Of a stretch of 64,000 bases of DNA, positions 42,705 to 52,963 are shown piece by piece; positions within the stretch are counted from its first letter, which is position 1, and each line of letters starts with the position of its first letter. The stretch is from Nocardioides sp. zg-1230. GTDB taxonomy: Bacteria > Actinomycetota > Actinomycetes > Propionibacteriales > Nocardioidaceae. A program made the position numbers and the translations under genes. The notes beneath the pieces were generated by a model that did no database searches, was not told where the DNA came from, and worked only from the letters and a program-made list of their open reading frames with translations. The stretch lies in assembly GCF_013155335.1 (NCBI RefSeq), contig NZ_JABJQZ010000001.1, positions 1,488,001 to 1,552,000 on the forward strand, given 5' to 3'.

Positions 42705-44368
42705 CGCGAGTACAGACCCCCCAGGCCACTGGCACGACTGGCATGGGCGCGCCCACCCCGGCCCAGGGCTGGGTGTCGTTCGTCGGCAGCGGACCCGGTG
42801 ACCCGGGCCTGCTGACGGTGCGAGCCGTGGAGCTCCTCCAGGGTGCCGAGGTGATCGTGACCGAGGCCCCCGACCACGTCGCCCTGGTCCGTTCGGTCCT
42901 CGGCCTCGTCGAGGGCCCCGACGGCCTCGTCGGCGGCCCGGAGATCGTGGACGGCGGCTTCGGCGAGGACGGCCAGCCCCTGACCCACGCGGCCCGCGCC
43001 AAGGTCGTCGTACGCCACGGCAAGAAGCAGCGCGTGGTCCGCCTGATGACCGGCGACCCGTTCCTCTACGCCTCCGGCCCCGAGGAGGCACAGGCCTGCG
43101 TCAAGGCGGGCGTCGGCTTCGAGGTCGTCCCCGGCGTCTCCTCGGTGAGCGCGGTCCCGGCCTACGCCGGCATCCCGCTGACCACCAAGCGCCACAAGGA
43201 GATGGCCGTCGTCACCTGCGGTGACAAGATCGACTGGAGCGCCTACGCCGACGACCGCACCCTCGTCCTGCTCTCCGGCGTCGGCAGCATCGGCGAGACC
43301 GCCGCCGCGCTCGTCGAGGCCGGCCGCTCGCCCGAGACGCCGGTCGCGATGACCCGCGTCGGCACCACGACCGAGCAGCAGACCCTCATCTCCACCCTGG
43401 CCGACATCGCCGCCGACGCCCGCGCCGCGCGCATCGCCCCGCCGGCGATCACCGTCATCGGTGACGTCGTCGACCTGCGCCAGACGCTGTCGTGGTTCGA
43501 GACCAAGCCGCTCTTCGGCTGGCGCGCGCTGGTGCCCCGCACCAAGGAGCAGGCCGGCTCGCTGTCGCGCCGCCTGCGCGAGTACGGCGCCGTGCCCGAG
43601 GAGGTGCCGACCATCTCGGTCGAGCCGCCGCGCAACCCGCTCCAGATGGACAAGGCCGTCCGCGGCCTCGTCGAGGGTCGCTACGAGTGGATCGCCTTCA
43701 CCTCGGTCAACGCGGTCAAGGCCGTGCGCGAGAAGTTCGAGGAGTACGGCCTCGACGCCCGCGCGTTCTCCGGGCTGAAGATCGCCGCGGTCGGCGACAA
43801 GACCGCCCAGGCGATCGCCGACTGGGGCCTGCGCGCCGACCTCGTCCCGTCGGGCGAGCAGTCCGCCGCCGGCCTGCTCGAGGACTGGCCGCCCTACGAC
43901 GAGGTGCTCGACCCGATCAACCGGGTCTTCCTGCCCCGCGCGGACATCGCGACGGAGAACCTCGTCGCCGGCCTGGTCGACCTCGGCTGGGAGTGCGACG
44001 ACGTCACCGCCTACCGCACGGTGCGCGCCACCCCGCCGCCGGCGCCGGTCCGCGACGCCATCAAGACCGGCAAGTTCGACGCCGTCGTCTTCACCTCGTC
44101 GTCGACGGTCCGCAACCTCGTCGGCATCGCCGGCAAGCCGCACCCGTCGACTATCATCGCGGTCATCGGCCCGCAGACGGCCAAGACCGCCGAGGAGCAC
44201 GGCCTGCGGGTCGACGTGCTGGCCCCCACGCCCGACGTGGAGGTCCTCGTCGACGCCCTCGCCGACTTCGGTGCCTCGCGTCGCCTCGCGATGATCGAGG
44301 CCGGTGAGCCGGTGACCCGCCCGAGCGAGCGCACCGCGTCGGGGCGCCGCAAGGCCCGCGCCAAGTAG
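42701..44368 (+). CDS. uroporphyrinogen-III C-methyltransferase / uroporphyrinogen-III synthase fusion
   Basis: A 555-residue CobA-HemD fusion. The N-terminal part (about 20-270) is a SAM-dependent methylase: [94 protein letters not shown] and [14 protein letters not shown]. The C-terminal part (about 285-530) is Hem[57 protein letters not shown] and [17 protein letters not shown]. It both closes the tetrapyrrole ring and can divert it to sirohaem or cobalamin. Starts at ATG 42701, overlapping hemC. Confidence 0.95.
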   Translation: MTRVQTPQATGTTGMGAPTPAQGWVSFVGSGPGDPGLLTVRAVELLQGAEVIVTEAPDHVALVRSVLGLVEGPDGLVGGPEIVDGGFGEDGQPLTHAARAKVVVRHGKKQRVVRLMTGDPFLYASGPEEAQACVKAGVGFEVVPGVSSVSAVPAYAGIPLTTKRHKEMAVVTCGDKIDWSAYADDRTLVLLSGVGSIGETAAALVEAGRSPETPVAMTRVGTTTEQQTLISTLADIAADARAARIAPPAITVIGDVVDLRQTLSWFETKPLFGWRALVPRTKEQAGSLSRRLREYGAVPEEVPTISVEPPRNPLQMDKAVRGLVEGRYEWIAFTSVNAVKAVREKFEEYGLDARAFSGLKIAAVGDKTAQAIADWGLRADLVPSGEQSAAGLLEDWPPYDEVLDPINRVFLPRADIATENLVAGLVDLGWECDDVTAYRTVRATPPPAPVRDAIKTGKFDAVVFTSSSTVRNLVGIAGKPHPSTIIAVIGPQTAKTAEEHGLRVDVLAPTPDVEVLVDALADFGASRRLAMIEAGEPVTRPSERTASGRRKARAK

Positions 44369-44376
44369 TCACCTCG

Positions 44377-44428
44377 AGCGGTGGCCCACCCACATTCCGA
44401 GCGTGCCGAATGTGGGTGGGTCACCGCT
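44377..44428. repeat. dispersed palindromic repeat, copy D
   Basis: AGCGGTGGCCCACCCACATTC (first 20 bases at 44377-44396) pairs with the arm ending CACCGCT at 44428, with a single mismatch in 21 positions and a 10-base loop. This is the most perfect copy. It sits 8 bases after the cobA-hemD stop and 28 bases before the hemB start and may terminate the rex-hem transcript. Confidence 0.8.
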
Positions 44429-44456
44429 GCCACCAGCGCTCGGGGAGGATGGCCAC

Positions 44457-45452
44457 GTGAGCGACGAGACGCACGTCCAGGTTCCGACCATCCGACCCCG
44501 GCGGCTGCGGCGCACGCCTGCGCTGCGCCGCATGGTCGCCGAGACCCACGTGGTGCCCAGCTCGCTGGTCCTGCCGGTGTTCATCCGGGAGGGTCTCGCC
44601 GAGCCGCGCCCGATCTCGTCGATGCCCGGCGTCGTCCAGCACTCGCGCGACTCGCTCAAACGGGCGGTGGCGGAGGCCGCCGAGCTCGGTCTCGGCGGCG
44701 TGATGCTCTTCGGCATCCCGGAGACCAAGGACGCCACCGGGTCCGGTGCGATCGACCCGGCCGGCGTGCTCAACCTCGCCATCACCGACGTCGTCGCCGA
44801 GGTGGGCGACCAGCTCACCGTGATGTCGGACCTGTGCCTCGACGAGTTCACCGACCACGGCCACTGCGGCCTGCTGACCCCCGACGGCGAGGTCGACAAC
44901 GACCAGACGCTGGCGGCGTACGCCGAGATGGCGCTCGCCCAGGCCGCGGCCGGCGTGGACATGGTCGGGCCCAGCGGCATGATGGACGGCCAGGTCGCCG
45001 TGGTGCGCTCGGCGCTCGACGCCGCCCGGCACAGCCACGTGTCGGTGCTGGCCTACTCCGCGAAGTACGCCTCCGCGTTCTTCGGGCCCTTCCGCGAGGC
45101 CGTCGACTCCTCGCTCGTCGGCGACCGCCGCACCTACCAGCAGGACCCCGCCAACGCCCTCGAGGGCGTCCGGGAGGTGCTCCTCGACGTCGCAGAGGGA
45201 GCGGACATCGTCATGGTGAAGCCGGCCCTGCCCTACCTCGACGTCGTACGCCGCGTGCGCGACGCCGTCGACGTGCCGGTCGCTGCCTACAACGTCTCCG
45301 GTGAGTACGCCATGCTCGAGGCCGCCGCGGCCAACGGCTGGATCGACCGCGAGGCCGCCGTCATGGAGACCCTCACCTCGATCCGCCGCGCCGGCGCCGA
45401 CGTGATCCTCACCTACTGGGCCTCCGAGGCTGCCCGCCTGCTGCAGCGCTGA
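44457..45452 (+). CDS. hemB: delta-aminolevulinic acid dehydratase (porphobilinogen synthase)
   Basis: Condenses two 5-aminolevulinates to porphobilinogen. The 331 residues have [42 protein letters not shown], the metal region [30 protein letters not shown], the Schiff-base lysines in [17 protein letters not shown] (about 202) and [12 protein letters not shown] (about 255), and [10 protein letters not shown]. The Cys-poor metal site [14 protein letters not shown] fits the Mg-dependent type. GTG 44457 follows GGGGAGGA and gives the family start; the palindromic repeat lies just upstream. Confidence 0.96.
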   Translation: MSDETHVQVPTIRPRRLRRTPALRRMVAETHVVPSSLVLPVFIREGLAEPRPISSMPGVVQHSRDSLKRAVAEAAELGLGGVMLFGIPETKDATGSGAIDPAGVLNLAITDVVAEVGDQLTVMSDLCLDEFTDHGHCGLLTPDGEVDNDQTLAAYAEMALAQAAAGVDMVGPSGMMDGQVAVVRSALDAARHSHVSVLAYSAKYASAFFGPFREAVDSSLVGDRRTYQQDPANALEGVREVLLDVAEGADIVMVKPALPYLDVVRRVRDAVDVPVAAYNVSGEYAMLEAAAANGWIDREAAVMETLTSIRRAGADVILTYWASEAARLLQR

Positions 45453-45494
45453 CCGCCCCACGCGCCGACCTCGTGCCTCGGTCAGCGCTGGCGG

Positions 45495-46742
45495 TCAAGG
45501 ATTCATCAGGTTGTCGATGCAGGCGTTGAGGGCCGGCAGGTCGAGGGCCGAGATCCCGCTGGCGAGGCACTGGGCCTGCGCCTCGGCGTAGGTGAGGGTG
45601 GCCGTGATCGTGTTGGTGGGGAGCGTCGGCAGGGTCGGGGCGGGCGACGGCAGGGGACTCGTCGGGTCGACCGTGGGCACGACCGTCGGGTCCTTGGTCG
45701 GGTCCTTGGTCGGGTCCTGGGTCGGGTCCTGGGTCGGGTCCTGGGTCGGCGACGACGTCGGGTCCTGCGTCGGGGTGGGGGTCTGCGTCTGCGTCGGCGT
45801 GGAGGTCGGGGTCTGGGTCTGGCTGGGGGTCGGGTCCTTGGTGGGCGAGGAGTCGTCGCCCTTGCCGCCGTTGCCGCCCCTGCCTCCGTCGTCGCGGCCG
45901 CCGTCACCGCCCTTCCCGCCGTTGCCGCCGGACGGGGCGGTGGCCTCGGGGACGATCACGCCCGACGTGAGGGTCGAGGTGGGCACGGCGCTGAAGTCGC
46001 CGTCCAGGTAGGCCTGCATGATCTCGAAGACCAGGTCGACGTAGGCGTTCGAGTGGTTGTAGCGGTAGACCGAGGCCCGCTGGCCCTTCTCCGTCGAGAG
46101 GTCGTCGTCGCCCGAGCAGAGGTAGACGGCCGTCGCGAGGGCTGCGTCGTCGATGTCCTGCGGGTCGCGGGTGCCGTCGTTGTCCCCGTCGACGCCCACG
46201 ACCGACCACGTCGAGGGGATGAACTGCATCGGGCCGACGGCCCGGTCGAAGCGGGTGTCGTCGTCGTACTGCCCGGCATCGGTGTCGAGGATGCGCTGGG
46301 TGTCGTTCTTGCCGTCGAGCGCGATGCCGTAGATGCCGGGGCGGGCCACGCCTCGATCGTCGAGGGCGTTGCCGCCGAAGCGGCCGTGGTCGGACTCGAC
46401 GCGGCCGATGGCGGCGATGAGCTCCCACGTCAGGTTGCAGCCCTTGTCGGCCTCGTTGATCACGGCCTCGGCCCGCTGGTAGGCGGACAGGGCTGCCTGA
46501 GGGATGTCGCTGGCGGAACCGGGGGTGAGCGCGGCGGCGCGAGTCACCGGCTCGCCCACGCTGGCCGGGGCCTCGATCGCCTCGGCCGGCAGGACGGTGC
46601 CGTCGGGGAGGGTCTGCGAGCCGTCGGGGTCGGCGCTCGCCGGGTCGACGCCCACGCCCGCGAGGTTGGCCGTCCACGCCGCGGAGAGGATCGCGAGCGG
46701 GACGAGGGCGATCGCTCGGTGCAGTCGGGCGGAACTCGACAT
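45495..46742 (-). CDS. lytic transglycosylase domain protein
   Basis: Exported peptidoglycan lyase of 415 residues. Signal peptide about 1-38 ([28 protein letters not shown]). The SLT/MltB-type domain (about 80-270) has [22 protein letters not shown] with the catalytic Glu, [24 protein letters not shown] and [17 protein letters not shown] Gly/Lys-rich linker, a Thr/Pro/Asp/Gln repeat region and a short C-terminal segment follow. ATG 46742 follows AAGGGGAG. It interrupts the haem genes on the opposite strand and is related to Streptomyces and mycobacterial spore or growth-associated murein lyases. Confidence 0.87.
   Translation of the reverse strand: MSSSARLHRAIALVPLAILSAAWTANLAGVGVDPASADPDGSQTLPDGTVLPAEAIEAPASVGEPVTRAAALTPGSASDIPQAALSAYQRAEAVINEADKGCNLTWELIAAIGRVESDHGRFGGNALDDRGVARPGIYGIALDGKNDTQRILDTDAGQYDDDTRFDRAVGPMQFIPSTWSVVGVDGDNDGTRDPQDIDDAALATAVYLCSGDDDLSTEKGQRASVYRYNHSNAYVDLVFEIMQAYLDGDFSAVPTSTLTSGVIVPEATAPSGGNGGKGGDGGRDDGGRGGNGGKGDDSSPTKDPTPSQTQTPTSTPTQTQTPTPTQDPTSSPTQDPTQDPTQDPTKDPTKDPTVVPTVDPTSPLPSPAPTLPTLPTNTITATLTYAEAQAQCLASGISALDLPALNACIDNLMNP
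45685..45744 (-). repeat. 12-base tandem repeat in the transglycosylase gene
   Basis: Five 12-base units (GTCGGGTCCTTG or GTCGGGTCCTGG on the plus strand), encoding TKDP or TQDP, in the linker between catalytic and C-terminal parts. Units differ at only one position, so length may vary by slippage. Confidence 0.85.
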
Positions 46743-46934
46743 GTAGTGCACTCCCCTTGGTCGTCCCGTGCTCGGAATGGATTCCTCGTACCCCCTCCGG
46801 GCACGTCCACACCTCGTCAACGACGATTCGTCACACCAAGTTACGCGCGCGTCGCCTGTGCGCCAACCCACAACGGGGGGACCTGCGCGCGCACCGACTG
46901 GGGATCCCTTGCCCTCCTGCGTGACAATGACCCG

Positions 46935-48263
46935 GTGACCTCCGCGACCATCCCCACGACGACCGCGGCCAGCGAGGCCCTGTTCGCGCGCGCCCGGGCC
47001 GTGACGCCCGGTGGCGTGAACTCGCCCGTCCGCGCGTTCACCGCGGTCGGCGGGACGCCGCGCTTCATCACGTCGGCTTCCGGCGCCTGGCTCACCGACG
47101 CCGACGGCAACGACTACGTCGACCTGATCTGCTCCTGGGGCCCGATGCTGCTCGGCCACGCGCACCCAGACGTGCAGGCGGCCGTCGCCGGCGCGGTGGC
47201 CCGCGGTACGTCGTACGGCACCCCGACCGAGCCCGAGGTCGAGCTCGCGGAGGAGATCGTCGCCCGCACCCCCGTCGAGCGGGTCCGCTTCGTCTCCTCC
47301 GGCACCGAGGCGACGATGTCGGCGATCCGGCTCGCGCGCGGCGCGACCGGCCGCGACCTCGTCGTGAAGTTCGCCGGCTGCTACCACGGCCACGTCGACC
47401 CGCTGCTGGCCGAGGCCGGCTCGGGCGTCGCGACGCTGGCGGTGCCCGGCACCAGCGGCGTGCCCGCGACCGCGGCCGCCGAGACCCTCGTCCTACCCTA
47501 CAACGACCGCGCCGCCGTGCAGGCCGCCTTCGAGAAGCACGGCCCCCGCATCGCGTGCCTGATCACCGAGGCGTCCCCGGGCAACATGGGCGTGGTCCCG
47601 CCGGCGCCGGGCTTCAACGCCTTCCTCGCCGAGACCTGCCGCGCCCACGGCGCCCTCTTCATCAGCGACGAGGTGATGACCGGCTTCCGCGCGACCGAGC
47701 AGGGCGGCTGGGGCCTCGACGGCGCCGTCGAGGGCTGGACGCCCGACCTGATGACCTTCGGCAAGGTGATGGGCGGCGGATTCCCCGCTGCGGCCTTCGG
47801 CGGCCGCGCGGACCTGATGGCCCACCTCGCGCCCGAGGGGCCGGTCTACCAGGCCGGCACGCTCTCGGGGAACCCCGTCGCCACCACGGCCGGCCTCGCC
47901 ACCCTGCAGCTGGCGACGCCGGAGGTGTACGCCCAGCTCGACGCCACCGCGCAGACCATCCGGGCGGCCGTCTCGGAGCACCTGCAGGCCGCGGGCGTCC
48001 CGCACGTCGTCCAGACCGCCGGCACGATGTTCTCGGTGTTCTTCCGCGACGGCGCGGTCCGCGACTTCGCCGAGGCCGGCCAGCAGGACACCGGCGCCTA
48101 CGCCGCGTTCTTCCACTCGATGCTCGGCCAGGGCGTCTACCTGCCCCCGTCGGCCTACGAGGCATGGTTCGTCTCGGCGGCCCACGACGACCGGGCCGTG
48201 TCCACCATCATCGACGCCCTGCCGGCCGCCGCGATCGCGGCCGCGGCAGCGGGAGGCAACTGA
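46935..48263 (+). CDS. hemL: glutamate-1-semialdehyde 2,1-aminomutase
   Basis: PLP enzyme that makes 5-aminolevulinate from glutamate-1-semialdehyde, the step between HemA and HemB. The 442 residues have [69 protein letters not shown] (PLP-binding Asp), [12 protein letters not shown] (Schiff-base Lys, about 273) and [12 protein letters not shown] 46935 gives the normal N-terminus; GACAAT (46923-46928) ends 6 bases before it, so the message may be leaderless. The next gene starts one base after its stop. Confidence 0.96.
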   Translation: MTSATIPTTTAASEALFARARAVTPGGVNSPVRAFTAVGGTPRFITSASGAWLTDADGNDYVDLICSWGPMLLGHAHPDVQAAVAGAVARGTSYGTPTEPEVELAEEIVARTPVERVRFVSSGTEATMSAIRLARGATGRDLVVKFAGCYHGHVDPLLAEAGSGVATLAVPGTSGVPATAAAETLVLPYNDRAAVQAAFEKHGPRIACLITEASPGNMGVVPPAPGFNAFLAETCRAHGALFISDEVMTGFRATEQGGWGLDGAVEGWTPDLMTFGKVMGGGFPAAAFGGRADLMAHLAPEGPVYQAGTLSGNPVATTAGLATLQLATPEVYAQLDATAQTIRAAVSEHLQAAGVPHVVQTAGTMFSVFFRDGAVRDFAEAGQQDTGAYAAFFHSMLGQGVYLPPSAYEAWFVSAAHDDRAVSTIIDALPAAAIAAAAAGGN

Positions 48264-48264
48264 C

Positions 48265-48942
48265 ATGGGAGTCCAGACCACCGTCCACCTGCTCCGGCAC
48301 GGTGAGGTCCACAACCCCGAGGGCATCCTCTACGGCCGGATGGACGGGTTCCACCTGTCCGACCTCGGCCACCAGATGGCGCAGCGGATCGCGGAGTCGA
48401 TCGGCAACCGCGACATCGTCCACCTCCGTACGTCGCCGCTGGAGCGCGCGCAGGAGACCCTCGCGCCGCTGGCGGAGCGGTTGGCGATGACGCCGCAGGT
48501 CGACCCGCGCGTGATCGAGTCGGGCAACAAGTTCCAGGGCGTCGACTTCGGCGGCGGTGCCAAGACCTTCCTCAAGCACCCCGAGCTGCTGCGTCACATG
48601 TACAACCCGTTCAAGCCGTCGTGGGGCGAGCCCTACGACGAGATCGCCGGTCGGATGATGGCGGCGGTCCACGACGCGCGCGAGGTCGCGGCCGGGCACG
48701 AGGCCGTGGTGGTCTCCCACCAGCTGCCGATCTGGACGACCCGGCTGTTCCTCGAGAAGCGCAGCTACCTCCACCACCCCAAGACCCGCCAGTGCACGCT
48801 CTGCTCGCTCACGAGCATCGTCTTCGACGACGACCGCGTGACGCAGGTCCGCTACTCCGAGCCGGCCGGCGACCTGATCCCGGTGGCCGACCGCTCCGCC
48901 CCGTTCTCCGCCGGCGGAGCCCCGCAGGAGGACCGGCCCTGA
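48265..48942 (+). CDS. histidine phosphatase family protein
   Basis: Phosphoglycerate-mutase-like phosphatase of 225 residues: the phosphohistidine motif LLRHGEVHNPEGILYGRMDGFHLSDLGHQMA (His about 11), LRTSPLERAQETLAPLA and VVVSHQLPIW (second His). The substrate is unknown. ATG 48265 has GGGAGG in the end of hemL as ribosome site. It lies between haem synthesis and cytochrome c maturation genes in many actinobacteria and overlaps the tlpA start. Confidence 0.9.
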   Translation: MGVQTTVHLLRHGEVHNPEGILYGRMDGFHLSDLGHQMAQRIAESIGNRDIVHLRTSPLERAQETLAPLAERLAMTPQVDPRVIESGNKFQGVDFGGGAKTFLKHPELLRHMYNPFKPSWGEPYDEIAGRMMAAVHDAREVAAGHEAVVVSHQLPIWTTRLFLEKRSYLHHPKTRQCTLCSLTSIVFDDDRVTQVRYSEPAGDLIPVADRSAPFSAGGAPQEDRP

Positions 48943-49511
48943 AGCTCGCCCGCCTGCTCCTGGGCCCGGTCGTGGGCCTCGTCTGCCTGCTCGCGCTGGT
49001 GGGCTGCTCCGGCCTGTCCGGGACCGGCGACAAGGGCTACATCTCCGGCACGGGCGTCCCCACCGAGGTGGCGCCGGCCGACCGGGGCGAGCCCGTCGAC
49101 CTCACCGGCACCGACCTCGAGGGTGGTGACGTCGACCTCGCCGACCTGCGCGGCGGGCCGGTGGTCGTCAACGTGTGGGCGTCGTGGTGCCCACCGTGCA
49201 TCACCGAGCAGCCCGACCTCAACGAGGCGGCCGCCGCGCTGGGCGACGACGTGCAGTTCATCGGCCTCAACATCCGTGACGCCTCGCAGGACGACGCGGC
49301 CGCCTACGTCCGCGACCTCGAGGTCCCCTACGCGTCGGTCTACTCGCCCGACGGGGCTGCGCTGCTCCCGTTCGCCGGAACCCTGACGCCGCGGTCGATC
49401 CCGAGCACGGTCGTCCTCGACGCCGAGGGCCGGGTCGCCGCGTCCGTGAACGGCCGGATCCCGACCACGCAGACGCTGGTCTCGCTCGTGGAGGCGGTCC
49501 TCGATGAGTGA
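48939..49511 (+). CDS. TlpA/ResA-family thiol-disulfide oxidoreductase (lipoprotein)
   Basis: Membrane-attached thioredoxin that keeps apocytochrome c cysteines reduced. The 190 residues begin with a lipoprotein signal (KLARLLLGPVVGLVCLLALVGC, lipobox LVGC) and contain VVVNVWASWCPPCITEQPDLNEAA (active-site C-P-P-C). No ATG, GTG or TTG gives this signal peptide: the start is CTG 48939, overlapping the preceding stop (CTGA) and preceded at 7 bases by a perfect AGGAGG. It is followed by ccdA with an 8-base overlap. Confidence 0.9.
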   Translation: MKLARLLLGPVVGLVCLLALVGCSGLSGTGDKGYISGTGVPTEVAPADRGEPVDLTGTDLEGGDVDLADLRGGPVVVNVWASWCPPCITEQPDLNEAAAALGDDVQFIGLNIRDASQDDAAAYVRDLEVPYASVYSPDGAALLPFAGTLTPRSIPSTVVLDAEGRVAASVNGRIPTTQTLVSLVEAVLDE

Positions 49512-50253
49512 CTGGTTCCAGGACGCCGCGCTGTCCGGCTCGATGGTGCTGGCCCTCCCCGTGGCCCTCGCCGCCGGCCTGATCTCGTTCTTCAGCCCCT
49601 GCGTCATCCCGCTCCTGCCGGGCTACCTGTCCTATGCGACCGGCATCTCGGGAGGCGACCTCGACCAGGCGCGCCGCAGCCGGATGGTGCTCGGCGCGAC
49701 CCTCTTCGTGCTCGGCTTCTCGGTCGTCTTCGTGCTGCTCGGCAGCCTCACCGGCGCGGCGGGGGCGTGGCTGTTCACCCACACGCGTCAGCTCAACCTC
49801 GTGCTCGGCATCATCACGATCCTGCTCGGGGTCGCGTTCCTCGGTGGGTTCGGCTTCCTCCAGCGCGACTGGCGGATCCACAAGGTGCCCGCCGTCGGTC
49901 TCGCCGCGGCGCCCTTGCTGGGGTTCCTGTTCGGGGTCGGCTGGACGCCGTGCGTCGGCCCGACGCTCGCTGCGATCAACGTGCTGTCGGTCAACGAGGC
50001 GACCGCCGGCCGAGGGGCTCTGCTCTCGGCGGTCTTCGCCCTGGGGCTCGGCCTGCCCTTCATCGCCGCCGCGTTCGCCTACCGCCGCATGCTCGGCGCG
50101 TTCGCCGTCGTCCGCCGGCACCAGGTGCTCGTCGTACGCCTCGGAGGCGTCATGATGATCCTCGTCGGCGTCCTGCTCGTCACCGGCTGGTGGGACCGCA
50201 TCGTGCAGTGGCTCCAGCTGCAGGTCGTCCAGGGATTCACGGTGCCGGTGTGA
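49504..50253 (+). CDS. ccdA: cytochrome c biogenesis protein CcdA
   Basis: Six-span membrane thiol carrier of 249 residues that passes electrons from thioredoxin to TlpA. The two redox cysteines are in FFSPCVIPLLPGYLSY and GVGWTPCVGPTLAAI. Start ATG 49504 lies 8 bases before the tlpA stop. Function in c-type cytochrome maturation is supported by the next two genes, ResB and CcsB. Confidence 0.95.
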   Translation: MSDWFQDAALSGSMVLALPVALAAGLISFFSPCVIPLLPGYLSYATGISGGDLDQARRSRMVLGATLFVLGFSVVFVLLGSLTGAAGAWLFTHTRQLNLVLGIITILLGVAFLGGFGFLQRDWRIHKVPAVGLAAAPLLGFLFGVGWTPCVGPTLAAINVLSVNEATAGRGALLSAVFALGLGLPFIAAAFAYRRMLGAFAVVRRHQVLVVRLGGVMMILVGVLLVTGWWDRIVQWLQLQVVQGFTVPV

Positions 50254-51905
50254 CCGACCTCAAGCCCGACCTGCGCCAGCGGCCCTCCGACGACCGCCAG
50301 GCGACCGCCCTGCCCGCCGAGCTGACGGCTCGCGAGCTGGCGAGGTGGTCGTGGCGGCAGGTCACCTCGATGCGTACGGCGCTGGTGCTGCTGCTGCTGC
50401 TCGCGCTCGCGTCGATCCCGGGCTCGGTCATCCCGCAGGACAACATCGACTCGCTGGCTGTCAGCCAGTGGCGCGACAACCACCCGCGGCTCGCCCCGAT
50501 CTGGGACCGGCTCGACCTGTTCGACGTCTACGGCTCGGTGTGGTTCTCCGCGATCTACATCCTGCTGATGATCTCGCTGGTCGGCTGCATCATCCCGCGC
50601 CTGTTCGTCTACGCCCGCGCCCTGCGGGCCAAGCCCCCGAGGGCGCCCCGCCACCTCTCGCGCCTGCCCGAGAGCACGTCGTACACCACCGACGAGGACC
50701 CTGACGTCGTGCTGGCCCGCGCGGTCCATGTCGTGAAGGGACGGCGCTTCCGCGTCCACCACGTCGAGGGAGAGGACGCGGTCGCCGCCGAGCGGGGCCA
50801 CCTGCGCGAGGCCGGCAACCTGCTCTTCCACCTCGCCGTGATCGTCGTGCTGGTCGGCGTCGCCGCGGGCAGCCTGTTCGGCTACAAGGGTGGCGTCATC
50901 CTGCTCAACGGCGACGGCTACGGCTTCTCCAACAACCTCACGCAGTACGACGACTTCGCCCCGGGCGCGCTCTTCGACCCCGACGTGATGGAGCCGTTCT
51001 CCTTCAGCATCACCGACTTCGACGTCGACTGGCTCACCGAGGGCAAGCGGGCCGGCATGGCGCGCGAGTTCGTCGCCACGCTCGACTACGAGACCGAGCC
51101 CGGCGGCGAGACGGAGACCTACGACCTCAAGGTCAACCACCCGCTCACCATCGGTGGCACCGACGTCTTCCTCATCGGCCACGGCTACGCCCCGGTCATC
51201 ACGATCCGCGACGGCGAGGGCGAGGTCACCAAGAGCGGACCCGTGGTGTTCCTGCCGACCAACGCGCAGACCTTCGAGTCCTTCGGCGTCGTCAAGGCGC
51301 CGTTCGCCCGGCCCCAGCAGATCGGCCTCGAGGGTGCGTTCTACCCGACGTTCGCGATGGGCCGCGACGCCGGCGGCAACCTGACCATGCCGTCGTCGAT
51401 CTTCGGCGCGCTGGGCGACCCGCTGATCTCGATGAGCCTGTGGACCGGCGACCTCGGCCTCCAGGACGGCTCGGCCTCGTCGGTCTACGTGCTCGACAAG
51501 GCCGGCGCGACCCAGGTGACGAAGCCCAACGGCCAGCCGTTCCGCATGGACCTGCGCCCCGGCGAGAGCGTCGACCTGCCGGACGGGCTCGGCTCGGTGA
51601 CGTTCGAGGGCGTCGAGCGCTGGAACAAGATCCAGATCAGCCGCACCCCCGGCAAGCTGGTCGCACTGGCCGGCGTCGTGCTCGCCCTGCTGGGCCTGCT
51701 GGCCTCGCTCTTCGTGCGGCCGCGGCGCCTGTGGGTCCGCGCCCGCCGGCAGGACGACGGCACCACCCTGGTCGAGCTCGCGCGGCTCGACCGGTCCTCG
51801 GGCGGCGACCCCGAGGACGGCGCCGCCGAGCTGGCGGACGTCGTGGCACAGCTGCAGGACCCGACCCGGACGAAGCAGACCAGCACCAAGGAGGACGAGT
51901 CGTGA
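50250..51905 (+). CDS. resB: cytochrome c biogenesis protein ResB
   Basis: Part of the ResB-CcsB (system II) haem lyase that exports haem and attaches it to apocytochrome c. The 551 residues have membrane segments at about 45-65, 95-118, 188-208 and 470-490, a large outside domain and a charged C-terminal tail. SIPGSVIPQ, LFHLAVIVVLVGVAAGSLFGYKGG and GRDAGGNL are typical. GTG 50250 overlaps the ccdA stop (GTGA) and ResB overlaps CcsB in the same way. Confidence 0.94.
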   Translation: MTDLKPDLRQRPSDDRQATALPAELTARELARWSWRQVTSMRTALVLLLLLALASIPGSVIPQDNIDSLAVSQWRDNHPRLAPIWDRLDLFDVYGSVWFSAIYILLMISLVGCIIPRLFVYARALRAKPPRAPRHLSRLPESTSYTTDEDPDVVLARAVHVVKGRRFRVHHVEGEDAVAAERGHLREAGNLLFHLAVIVVLVGVAAGSLFGYKGGVILLNGDGYGFSNNLTQYDDFAPGALFDPDVMEPFSFSITDFDVDWLTEGKRAGMAREFVATLDYETEPGGETETYDLKVNHPLTIGGTDVFLIGHGYAPVITIRDGEGEVTKSGPVVFLPTNAQTFESFGVVKAPFARPQQIGLEGAFYPTFAMGRDAGGNLTMPSSIFGALGDPLISMSLWTGDLGLQDGSASSVYVLDKAGATQVTKPNGQPFRMDLRPGESVDLPDGLGSVTFEGVERWNKIQISRTPGKLVALAGVVLALLGLLASLFVRPRRLWVRARRQDDGTTLVELARLDRSSGGDPEDGAAELADVVAQLQDPTRTKQTSTKEDES

Positions 51906-52963
51906 CGGACGCACAGTGGGAGGTCTTGAGCTACCAGGGCGTCATCGCCGCGGCGGTGCTCTACTTCCTGGCCATGCTGGCCTACTTCTTCGAGCTGGCG
52001 ACCCTGCGGACGGCTGCCCGGGTGGGGGCCGACGACGTCGAGCTCGCCACGGTCGCCGCGCGCCCCGCAGGCGCGAGCAGCGACTCCGGTGTCGAGAATC
52101 CCGCCGGACCGAGCCGTCGTACCGAGGTGGCCGGTCGACTCGGCCTCGTGCTGACGGTGTTCGCGGTCCTCGTCCACCTCGTCGCGCTGGTGGCCCGCGG
52201 ACTCGCGGCCGACCCCAACCGGGTGCCGTGGGGCAACATGTACGAGTTCACGATCTCGGGCACCTTCGTGGTGGCGCTGATCTTCGTGCTGGCCACGCTC
52301 CGCCTCGACATCGAGTGGCTCGGCCCGCTGGTCACCACCTTCGTCGTGGCTGCCCTGATGGCGGCTTTCCTCGGGCTCGACGACGCGGTGCTGCCGCTGC
52401 CCGACGCGCTCAACTCCCCGTGGCTGGTGATCCACGTGGTCGCGGCCGTGATCTCGACCGGAGCCTTCACGATCGGCGCCCTGCTGTCCGGGCTCTACCT
52501 CGTCAAGGCCCGCTCGACGTCGACCACCGGCTACCTCGCGCGGGTCCCCGAGCCCAAGGTGCTCGACCGGCTGTCCTACCGGATGCACGCCTTCGGCTTC
52601 CCGGTGTGGACGTTCGCCGTCCTCATCACCGGTCCGATCTGGGCGCACCAGGCGTGGGGGGCCTACTGGAACTGGGACCCCAAGGAGGTCTGGGCCTTCA
52701 TCACGTGGGTGGTGTACGCCGCCTACCTGCACGCCCGCGCGACGGCGGGGTGGCGCGGCCGCAACGCCGCCATCCTGGCGCTGGTCGGTGCCGCGACGCT
52801 GTGGTTCAACTTCATCGGCATCAACTTCTTCAGCTCCTCCAGCCAGCACTCGTACGCCGAGGGAGCCGCGCCCGAGATGTCAGTCGTCCTCGGGCTTGCG
52901 GGGCCGGTCGAGGCCACGCAGGAAGTCGGGGTCGTCGTCGGGCCCGATCACCCGCGGGCGTGA
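51902..52963 (+). CDS. ccsB: c-type cytochrome biogenesis protein CcsB
   Basis: Haem-handling membrane subunit of 353 residues with eight or so spans. The WWD-type haem motif is present as WGAYWNWDPKEVWAFITWVVYAAYLHAR (about 257), and conserved His occur in VIHVVAAV and RMHAFGF. It normally ends shortly after FFSSSSQHSYA; here the frame runs on for about 33 residues over an antisense small gene. GTG 51902 overlaps the resB stop. Confidence 0.94.
   Translation: MTDAQWEVLSYQGVIAAAVLYFLAMLAYFFELATLRTAARVGADDVELATVAARPAGASSDSGVENPAGPSRRTEVAGRLGLVLTVFAVLVHLVALVARGLAADPNRVPWGNMYEFTISGTFVVALIFVLATLRLDIEWLGPLVTTFVVAALMAAFLGLDDAVLPLPDALNSPWLVIHVVAAVISTGAFTIGALLSGLYLVKARSTSTTGYLARVPEPKVLDRLSYRMHAFGFPVWTFAVLITGPIWAHQAWGAYWNWDPKEVWAFITWVVYAAYLHARATAGWRGRNAAILALVGAATLWFNFIGINFFSSSSQHSYAEGAAPEMSVVLGLAGPVEATQEVGVVVGPDHPRA

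Noticed and set aside
45685..45744. Short regular repeats that could suggest a CRISPR array (also 28144-28248)
   Set aside because: Units are 12 or 15 bases, in frame, without spacers, and encode Thr/Lys/Asp/Pro or Val/Thr/Pro repeats in exported proteins.
46743..46934. Riboswitch or RNA gene in the gap between the transglycosylase gene and hemL
   Set aside because: No conserved riboswitch core, tRNA or long stem was seen; only candidate promoters fit.
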